From the NCBI GenBank assembly GCA_900555165.1, contig USKE01000045.1, forward strand, positions 1 through 11,042: 11,042 bases of DNA, in the 5' to 3' direction. Below the pieces are notes generated by a model. That model was not told the DNA's origin. It ran no database searches and saw nothing but the letters and a program-made list of their open reading frames with translations. Both the position numbers and the translations under genes were made by a program. Below, one piece after another: positions 6,152-11,042 of the stretch (position 1 is the stretch's first letter; every line of letters starts with the position of its first letter). This DNA comes from an uncultured Porphyromonadaceae bacterium. Lineage in GTDB: Bacteria; Bacteroidota; Bacteroidia; Bacteroidales; Muribaculaceae.

Positions 6152-7468
6152 TTATTTCTCGCGCATGAACACCTGCACGGGGGTGCCGGTGAAATCCCAG
6201 TGCTCGCGTATCTTGTTCTCGAGGAAACGGCGGTAAGGTTCCTTGACCCACTGCGGGAGATTACAGAAGAAGATGAACGTGGGCACGGCTGCTCCCTTGA
6301 GTTGCGACACGTATTTGATCTTGATATACTTGCCTTTGTTGGCCGGGGGCGGATAAGCGCCGATGACCTCGAGCATCACCTTGTTGAGCTGCGAGGTGGG
6401 CACCTCTCGGCGGCGGTTCTTGAACACCTCTACGGCGGTCTCGACCACCTTGTAGATGCGCTGTTTCGTGAGGGCCGAGCAGAAGATGACGGGGAAGTCG
6501 GTGAAGGGCGCGAAACGGTTGCGTATGGCCGCCTCGAAATGTTTCTGCGCGTCGAGCGACTTGTCTTCGGCGATATCCCACTTGTTGACGCATACAACCA
6601 GCCCCTTCTTGTTCTTCTGGATGAGCGAGAAGATGTTAGCGTCCTGCGACTCGATGCCGCGTGTGGCGTCGATCATGAGGATGCAGACATCTGACGCCTC
6701 GATGGCACGGATGGAGCGTATTACCGAGTAATACTCGATATCTTCGGTGACTTTCTGCTTCTTGCGTATGCCTGCGGTGTCGACCAGATAGAAATCGAAA
6801 CCGAATTTGTCGTAGCGGGTGTAGATGGAGTCGCGTGTGGTGCCGGCGATGTCGGTGACGATGTGGCGGTCTTCGCCTATAAAGGCGTTTATGAGCGACG
6901 ACTTGCCGGCGTTCGGGCGCCCTACTATGGCGAAACGGGGTATGTCGTCAAGGGTCTCCTCCTCATCTTTCGGCTCGGGGAGTTTCTTGATGATCTCGTC
7001 AAGAAGGTCGCCTGTGCCGTAACCGCTCACAGCTGAAACAGGCATGGGGTCGCCCAGGCCGAGCGAATAGAATTCGGGCACATTGTAGAGCCAGTCGTTT
7101 GAGTCGACCTTGTTGGCCACCAGTATGACCGGCTTGTGCGAGCGGCGCAGAATCTCGGCCACATGGTCGTCAAGGTCGGTAACACCGTTCATGGCGTCGA
7201 CCACGAAGAGCACCTCGTCGGCCTGTTCGATGGCGATCTCCACCTGCTTGTTGATCTCGCCCTCGAAGATGTCGTCGGAATTGACAACCCAGCCGCCGGT
7301 GTCGACGATTGAGAATTCCTTGCCGCCCCACTCGACCTTGCCGTACTGGCGGTCGCGCGTGGTGCCGGCCGTGGGATCGACTATGGCCTGACGTGTCTCG
7401 GTCAGGCGATTGAAAAGTGTCGACTTGCCCACATTCGGGCGGCCGACGATAGCAACGAGTTGGCCCAT
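6152..7468 (-). CDS. der: Ribosome biogenesis GTPase Der (EngA)
   Basis: This 438-aa GTPase has the tandem G-domain layout unique to Der, which acts in late 50S subunit assembly. G domain 1 shows GRPNVGKS (9-16), DTGG (56-59) and NKVD (119-122). G domain 2 shows GRPNAGKS (183-190), DTAG (230-233) and NKWD (295-298). The C-terminal KH-like domain ends with [35 protein letters not shown] and VFMREK. Length and motifs are complete. The start [12 protein letters not shown] is the usual one. A strong promoter lies about 130 nt upstream and a terminator follows the gene, so der can form a single-gene transcript. Confidence 0.96.
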   Translation of the reverse strand: MGQLVAIVGRPNVGKSTLFNRLTETRQAIVDPTAGTTRDRQYGKVEWGGKEFSIVDTGGWVVNSDDIFEGEINKQVEIAIEQADEVLFVVDAMNGVTDLDDHVAEILRRSHKPVILVANKVDSNDWLYNVPEFYSLGLGDPMPVSAVSGYGTGDLLDEIIKKLPEPKDEEETLDDIPRFAIVGRPNAGKSSLINAFIGEDRHIVTDIAGTTRDSIYTRYDKFGFDFYLVDTAGIRKKQKVTEDIEYYSVIRSIRAIEASDVCILMIDATRGIESQDANIFSLIQKNKKGLVVCVNKWDIAEDKSLDAQKHFEAAIRNRFAPFTDFPVIFCSALTKQRIYKVVETAVEVFKNRRREVPTSQLNKVMLEVIGAYPPPANKGKYIKIKYVSQLKGAAVPTFIFFCNLPQWVKEPYRRFLENKIREHWDFTGTPVQVFMREK

Positions 7469-7516
7469 TACAGGTGGTATTATTAGAGTTTATCAGCGCA
7501 GGGAAAGCAGCATTGG

Positions 7517-7563
7517 GTCTTTAGAGTCTTTAGAGTCTTTAGGGACCTTAGGGGGATCTTAGG
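7517..7563. repeat. 9-bp tandem repeat in the der leader
   Basis: The plus strand reads GTCTTTAGA (7517), GTCTTTAGA (7526), GTCTTTAGG (7535) and GACCTTAGG (7544), then a degenerate GGGATCTTAGG. The array lies between the der promoter and start codon, so it would be transcribed as part of the der 5' untranslated region. A short CCCGG/CCGGG hairpin (about 7568-7582) sits beside it. The rest of 7469-7635 holds only the promoter and leader. Confidence 0.85.
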
Positions 7564-7594
7564 GGAACCCGGGGATGCCGGGCCTGCGGCTGTG

Positions 7595-7626
7595 CAAAGT
7601 TAAGTTAATTTGGTTAAAACGGCAAA
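7595..7626 (-). promoter_or_regulatory. der promoter
   Basis: On the minus strand TTTG (7623-7626), a 20-nt spacer and TAACTTTG (7595-7602) match the Bacteroidetes consensus exactly. The predicted start, near 7588, gives a leader of about 120 nt carrying the 9-bp repeat array. The -33 element is only about 10 nt past the era stop codon. Confidence 0.82.
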
Positions 7627-7635
7627 TCGGGCGGG

Positions 7636-8520
7636 TCACTCCACGTAGCCAAAGGCACGGAGCTTGTTCTCGCGGTTGCGCCAGTTTGGCTCGACCTTGA
7701 CGAACATCTCAAGGTAGACGCGCTTGTCGAAGAACTTCTCGATATCCTTGCGGGCCTCTGTGCCGACTTTCTTCAGCATCGAGCCCCCCTTGCCGATGAG
7801 GATACCCTTCTGTGAGTCGCGCTCGACGTAGATGACCGCCATGATGTGGATGGCGGTGTCGCTTTCGTCGAATTTCTCTACGATGACCTCAACCGAGTAG
7901 GGCACTTCCTTGTCGTAGTTGAGCAGAATTTTCTCGCGGATAATCTCGGTGACGAAAAAGCGCGCAGGCTTGTCGGTGAGGGCATCCTTGCCGAAATAGG
8001 GGGGCGAGACGGGGAGCAGCTCGACGATGCGGTGCATCAGGTTTGAGGTATTGAACCCCTCTTTTGCCGAGATGGGGAACACCTCGGCGTTGGGCAGCAG
8101 CTCTTTCCAGCGGCTGACGATGGCCTCAAGGTCTGTGTTGTTCTTGAGCAGGTCAATCTTGTTGATTACCAGCAGTACCGGAATTGTCTCATTTGCCACG
8201 CGGGCGAGGAAGTCGGCGTTCTTCACGGGGTCCTCAACCACATCGGTGACATAGAGCAGTATGTCGGCATCGGTCAGGGCACCCTCTGAGAAGTTTAGCA
8301 TCGACTCCTGCAGCTTGTAGTTGGGTTTCAGCACGCCCGGGGTGTCGGAGAAGACTATCTGATACTCGGGCGTGTTCACTATGCCCGTTATGCGGTGGCG
8401 CGTGGTCTGCGCCTTTGATGTGATTATACTTACGCGCTCGCCCACGAGGTCGTTCATCAGTGTGGACTTGCCGACGTTCGGGTTACCGACGATGTTCACA
8501 AAACCGGCTCTATGTTCCAT
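7636..8520 (-). CDS. era: GTPase Era
   Basis: This 294-aa GTPase binds the 3' end of 16S rRNA and acts in 30S assembly. The N-terminal G domain has GNPNVGKS (12-19), the switch region SKAQTTRHRITGI (35-47), DTPG (59-62) and NKID (120-123). The C-terminal KH domain carries GILIGKGGSMLKKVG (239-253). The protein ends NKLRAFGYVE, typical of Bacteroidetes Era. The start MEHRAGFVNIVGNPN at 8520 was chosen. In-frame ATGs at 8529, 8574 and 8595 give an atypical extension, and the last two are encoded by the palindromic element at 8561-8641. Confidence 0.94.
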   Translation of the reverse strand: MEHRAGFVNIVGNPNVGKSTLMNDLVGERVSIITSKAQTTRHRITGIVNTPEYQIVFSDTPGVLKPNYKLQESMLNFSEGALTDADILLYVTDVVEDPVKNADFLARVANETIPVLLVINKIDLLKNNTDLEAIVSRWKELLPNAEVFPISAKEGFNTSNLMHRIVELLPVSPPYFGKDALTDKPARFFVTEIIREKILLNYDKEVPYSVEVIVEKFDESDTAIHIMAVIYVERDSQKGILIGKGGSMLKKVGTEARKDIEKFFDKRVYLEMFVKVEPNWRNRENKLRAFGYVE

Positions 8521-8560
8521 AATTGTCATGCTTTCATGTTTCGGGGCGCAGACCTCCGCA

Positions 8561-8641
8561 AATTGTAGGGACATGCCTTCGGCATGTTGAATCAAAACAC
8601 TGATTCGCAGTCAAACATCGCAAAGCGATGTCCCTACAATT
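8561..8641. repeat. 81-bp cloverleaf-like palindromic element upstream of era
   Basis: Perfect 14-bp terminal inverted arms, AATTGTAGGGACAT (8561-8574) and ATGTCCCTACAATT (8628-8641), enclose three hairpins. These are ACATGCC-TTC-GGCATGT (8571-8587), GAATC/GATTC (8589-8606) and ACATCGC-AAA-GCGATGT (8615-8631). The outer hairpins share four bases with the arms, so the long stem and the small hairpins partly compete. The layout resembles repetitive extragenic palindromes or a small nonautonomous element. No protein is encoded. It would lie in the era leader if the promoter at 8697 is used. Confidence 0.85.
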
Positions 8642-8689
8642 CAGGTGTTATCGCGGCGTTGCTACACCCTATTGAATCGTATAGTTGAA

Positions 8690-8726
8690 ACTAAAACAAA
8701 AATAGCACCTTAAAAGATGCTATTTT
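8690..8726 (-). terminator. Intrinsic terminator downstream of fabH
   Basis: AAAATAGCA (8699-8707) and TGCTATTTT (8718-8726) form a 9-bp stem with a 10-nt loop. In the minus direction it runs into TTGTTTTAG. It lies about 60 nt beyond the fabH stop. With A/T on both sides it could work in either direction. Confidence 0.78.
8697..8704 (-). promoter_or_regulatory. Possible era promoter -7 element
   Basis: TATTTTTG on the minus strand fits TAnnTTTG but has no good TTG at the expected -33 position. It is formed by the foot of the fabH terminator, so the match may be only the T-tract. It is the only candidate between fabH and era; otherwise era depends on readthrough. Confidence 0.3.
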
Positions 8727-8787
8727 CGTAAAATTTATGGCATCGACAGGCCGCGGGCATGGCGCTGGCGCCCTGTCAGGGCCGGAA

Positions 8788-9771
8788 TCACATGTCCCAG
8801 ACAAGATACATGGATCCCCATGTAAAGCCGGCGCCAAAGGCCGTGAGGATGATCTTGTCACCTTTCTTGAGTTTGTTCTTGAACTCGTCGAGGCAGAGGG
8901 GAATCGATGCGGCCGAGGTATTGCCGGTATGCTGTATGTTCACAAGCACCTTTTCGGCGGGAATGTTGGCACGTGACCCGACAGCCTCGATGATGCGCAG
9001 GTTGGCCTGGTGCGGCACCAGCCAGTCGATGGTCTCGGGGGTGAGTCCGTTGCGCTGGAGCACGTCGACAGTGGCGGTGTACATGTCGGTGACGGCGTTC
9101 TTGTAGACGTTACGGCCATCCTGGAAGAGGAAGTGGTCACCGTTGTCAAGAGTCTGCTGAGTGGTCGGACGGGCCGAGCCGCCACCCCACATCACCAGAT
9201 GCTCGAGACCACGGCCGTCGACATGGAACACGGCGTCCTGCACACCCATGCCCTCCTCTTCGGTGGGCTCTACGAGCACGCACGCGGCACCGTCGCCGAA
9301 CAGCGGACAGGTAGCGCGGTCGCTGTAGTTTACCATCGACGACATCTTCTCGGTTGCAACCACAACCACCTTTTTGCGCAGACCGCTCTTCACATAGGCT
9401 GCGGCATCCTCCAGCGCTACTATAAATCCGGCACACGCGGCCTGAATGTCGTAGGCATAAGCGTTTTTCAGGCCTACGCCCTCACAGATAATCGAACCTG
9501 TGGAGGGGAAACGATAGTCGGGATTTGATGTTGCGCATATAAGAAGGTCGATATCGGCAGGATCGACATTGTAGTCGGCAAGCAGCTTGTTGACAGCCTC
9601 AATGCCCATGTACGACGAGCCTACATCCTTTTTCAGGATGCGGCGCTCTTTGATGCCTACACGGGTGGTGATCCATTCGTCGTTGGTGTCCACCATCTTC
9701 GACAGCATCTCGTTGTCGAGGATGTCGGTGGGGAGATACGACGCAATGCCTGAGATTTTAGCGTTAAGCAT
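8788..9771 (-). CDS. fabH: 3-oxoacyl-[acyl-carrier-protein] synthase III (KAS III)
   Basis: This 327-aa condensing enzyme joins an acyl-CoA primer (acetyl- or branched-chain-CoA) to malonyl-ACP to start type II fatty-acid synthesis. The catalytic triad is visible: Cys113 in DIQAACAGF, His254 in VPHQANLRI and Asn284 in HTGNTSAAS. DEWITTRVGIKERR (31-44) is the conserved N-terminal CoA/substrate region and GAGFTWGS (313-320) the C-terminal glycine motif. The start MLNAKISGIASYLP is typical. No promoter match is present in the 186-nt gap upstream, so it is probably cotranscribed with yceD and rpmF. plsX, which often separates rpmF and fabH in other bacteria, is absent here. Confidence 0.96.
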   Translation of the reverse strand: MLNAKISGIASYLPTDILDNEMLSKMVDTNDEWITTRVGIKERRILKKDVGSSYMGIEAVNKLLADYNVDPADIDLLICATSNPDYRFPSTGSIICEGVGLKNAYAYDIQAACAGFIVALEDAAAYVKSGLRKKVVVVATEKMSSMVNYSDRATCPLFGDGAACVLVEPTEEEGMGVQDAVFHVDGRGLEHLVMWGGGSARPTTQQTLDNGDHFLFQDGRNVYKNAVTDMYTATVDVLQRNGLTPETIDWLVPHQANLRIIEAVGSRANIPAEKVLVNIQHTGNTSAASIPLCLDEFKNKLKKGDKIILTAFGAGFTWGSMYLVWDM

Positions 9772-9957
9772 AACTCTGGTGGCGGTTTGTGTTAGGAATA
9801 TATGGCGCGAGAGGTGCTCTCGAAATGTCGGGAACGCCTTCTCATGCTGTTAGGGAGGGGATAGATTTGTATTCTCTAAAGGCTCGCCGGCACCGGCGCA
9901 GTGAAATCCTGAGCCGGATCGACAGCCCTTGGTGACGTGATGGCTGTTTATGCCTTA
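9772..9957. other. Noncoding rpmF-fabH gap with two hairpins
   Basis: This 186-nt gap is long for genes thought to share a transcript. ACAGCC (9922-9927) pairs with GGCTGT (9942-9947) just after the rpmF stop, and CGCCGG (9885-9890) with CCGGCG (9893-9898). Neither is followed by a T-tract in the minus direction, so they look like RNA processing or stability structures rather than terminators. No CAAAnnTA (minus-strand -7 element) and no credible gene is seen. Confidence 0.45.
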
Positions 9958-10143
9958 TCAGACCACAGCATTCTTTTCAATCGCAACCTTGCCGCGATAG
10001 TAGCCGCATTCGTTGCAAACGCAGTGGTAAACATGCCAAGCGCCGCAGTTGGGGCAGATTGCCAGTGTGGGCATAGCGGCCTTGTCGTGGGTGCGGCGTT
10101 TTGCCGTACGTGTCTTGGATTGACGTCTTTTAGGATGTGCCAT
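9958..10143 (-). CDS. rpmF: 50S ribosomal protein L32
   Basis: This 61-aa structural protein of the large subunit has the basic N-terminus MAHPKRRQSKTRTAKRRTH and a zinc-ribbon core. CPNC (Cys30, Cys33) and CNEC (Cys43, Cys46) are the four zinc ligands, so this is the Cys-containing (C+) form. There is an additional Cys41. The tail GYYRGKVAIEK is typical of Bacteroidetes. It follows yceD by 44 nt through an A-rich leader typical of the group, without a Shine-Dalgarno sequence, and is read from the yceD promoter. Confidence 0.96.
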   Translation of the reverse strand: MAHPKRRQSKTRTAKRRTHDKAAMPTLAICPNCGAWHVYHCVCNECGYYRGKVAIEKNAVV

Positions 10144-10187
10144 TGTTGTTTATTCTTTATATTGTTATTGTTCTTAAAACTGTATGT

Positions 10188-10781
10188 TCATTCGTCGGTT
10201 TCGGGACGCACGTCCTTCAGCTTGTCCCAGCGGGGATCGGTGGCAGCCGGAGCGTCGTCGCCGTCGGGCACGGAGTCCATCTCGTCCATGAGCTGGTCCT
10301 CAAGTGCCGCATCCGGATCGGTGGCATCGGTGGCGCGGTGTTTCTTCAGCAGCGAACTCATGGCGCGGTTGCATTTGCCCAGCGGGTGCACGTGCTTTAT
10401 GGGGATGGCCAGAGCCACGGTATCCGAAATCATGTAGGCCACATTGAGATAATTATCGCTTTCAGGAATCTCCATGAGGTCGTCCGAATCCTCGCGATAT
10501 TCATCGCCGTATTTCACCTTTATCTCGTAGGTGGTGTCTATATCGAGCGTCAGGTCGTCGAGGCAACGGTCACAAGGCACTACAACAGTACCAGTGAGCG
10601 TGAAAGCAAGGTCGTAGACGTCATTGACATAAGTCACAACGAGCTTGACATCCACATCTGCATCGCGCACGTCGGCGTTCTCCATATTCACGAAGAACTG
10701 TTTGTCGAGATGGTAGTCAAATTCATGAGTACCTTTCGGCAGGCTCTTCAGAGGGAGTTTGAATTGGCTGAATTTTCCCAT
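10188..10781 (-). CDS. YceD/DUF177 family protein, probable 23S rRNA accumulation factor
   Basis: This 197-aa DUF177 protein belongs to the family that in other bacteria and plants supports 23S rRNA accumulation and ribosome assembly, and is linked to rpmF almost universally. Signature features are VVVPCDRCLDDL with Cys70 and Cys73, a further Cys137 in PLGKCNRA, an acidic linker (about 150-180), and the C-terminal DPRWDKLKDVRPE. The start MGKFSQFKLPLKSLP at 10781 was preferred to an upstream ATG at 10850, because the extra 23 residues would run through the promoter. It heads the yceD-rpmF-fabH unit. Confidence 0.92.
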   Translation of the reverse strand: MGKFSQFKLPLKSLPKGTHEFDYHLDKQFFVNMENADVRDADVDVKLVVTYVNDVYDLAFTLTGTVVVPCDRCLDDLTLDIDTTYEIKVKYGDEYREDSDDLMEIPESDNYLNVAYMISDTVALAIPIKHVHPLGKCNRAMSSLLKKHRATDATDPDAALEDQLMDEMDSVPDGDDAPAATDPRWDKLKDVRPETDE

Positions 10782-10807
10782 AATTGTGGTCAGCTGAAAA
10801 AACTGTG

Positions 10808-10838
10808 CAAAGTTATAGAATTTATTCGGTATGGACAA
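10808..10838 (-). promoter_or_regulatory. Promoter of yceD-rpmF-fabH
   Basis: On the minus strand TTG (10836-10838), a 20-nt spacer and TAACTTTG (10808-10815) match the Bacteroidetes consensus. Transcription would start about 20 nt before the yceD start codon at 10781. The -7 box is identical to those of der, the tRNA and the GH43-like gene. Confidence 0.82.
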
Positions 10839-10876
10839 CTTTTTCCGCAAAATCTCGCAAAATTAACCGTTTACCG

Positions 10877-11042
10877 TCATTCGGAGGTCAATTCAGCCTC
10901 AAGCAGTGTAGCCGCATCGGCCACACAGTCATTGCAGTGGCGCAGCTGGATGCCGGTGCCCATCCCCTTTAGCTGACTGCAGATTGTGGCGCCGTTCTGT
11001 TTATGAAAGCTATTCATTATTCGTTTCTGGGCCAACATGGCA
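10877..11042 (-). CDS. C_GCAxxG_C_C family protein, C-terminal part
   Basis: The last 54 codons of a gene run in from the right edge and stop at TGA (10877-10879). Visible are FHKQNGATICSQLKG, then a short glycine-rich stretch, then RHCNDCVADAATLLE. The lone Cys followed by a CxxC and a DAA helix matches the end of C_GCAxxG_C_C family proteins, small Cys-rich probable redox or metal proteins of unclear function. The diagnostic GCAxxG part lies outside the window. It is on the same strand as yceD, which has its own promoter in the 95-nt gap; no clear terminator separates them. Confidence 0.72.
   Translation of the reverse strand, partial: AMLAQKRIMNSFHKQNGATICSQLKGMGTGIQLRHCNDCVADAATLLEAELTSE

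Noticed and set aside
9862..9869. TAGATTTG on the plus strand as a promoter -7 box
   Set aside because: There is no TTG at the -33 distance and no plus-strand gene downstream.
10841..10863. Two near copies of CGCAAAAT upstream of the yceD promoter
   Set aside because: Too short and AT-rich to distinguish from chance or from a simple promoter-upstream element; not a CRISPR-type repeat.
10137..10976. Plus-strand open frame of 279 codons
   Set aside because: It lies antisense across yceD, its promoter and the neighbouring gene end. The minus-strand products have clear family motifs; the antisense product has none.

Overview
The window looks like a chromosomal segment of a GC-rich member of the Bacteroidales, most plausibly Muribaculaceae-like; the family is my inference. 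Three things support this. There are several copies of the Bacteroidetes-type promoter: TTG or TTTG, a 20-nt spacer, then TAnnTTTG, usually exactly TAACTTTG. Shine-Dalgarno sequences are weak and A-rich leaders common. The genes are typical of the group: a Big_5-type lipoprotein followed by DUF3822 and rsmD, and a yceD-rpmF-fabH-era-der run without plsX.

Left part (1-750): the start of a secreted glycoside-hydrolase-43-like gene lies on the minus strand. It is broken by a frameshift in a run of seven C, and its resemblance to the family also stops near base 52, where unrelated sequence begins. A divergent promoter pair separates it from tRNA-Arg(CCT), which is followed by a strong intrinsic terminator.

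Plus-strand operon (767-4197): a 678-aa Ig-like-domain lipoprotein, a DUF3822 protein whose start overlaps the lipoprotein stop, and the 16S rRNA methyltransferase RsmD. It converges on a minus-strand gene for a 68-aa lipoprotein. Between them lies a large palindrome built of 9-bp units.

Minus-strand housekeeping block (4324-11042, read right to left): the C-terminus of a C_GCAxxG_C_C family protein; yceD (DUF177), rpmF and fabH, probably one transcript; era; der; recA; and the small lipoprotein gene. These genes serve ribosome assembly (YceD/L32, Era, Der, and RsmD on the other strand), initiation of fatty-acid synthesis (FabH) and recombination (RecA). Terminators follow fabH, der and recA. 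Two of them sit directly against or inside the next promoter.

The coding content is mostly ordinary core genome, and I see no defence system, CRISPR array, prophage or complete mobile element. The unusual material lies between genes: three stretches of 9-bp periodic repeats, an 81-bp cloverleaf-like palindrome upstream of era, and terminator/promoter overlaps. Within proteins, the most notable feature is an apparently altered DNA-binding loop L2 in RecA.
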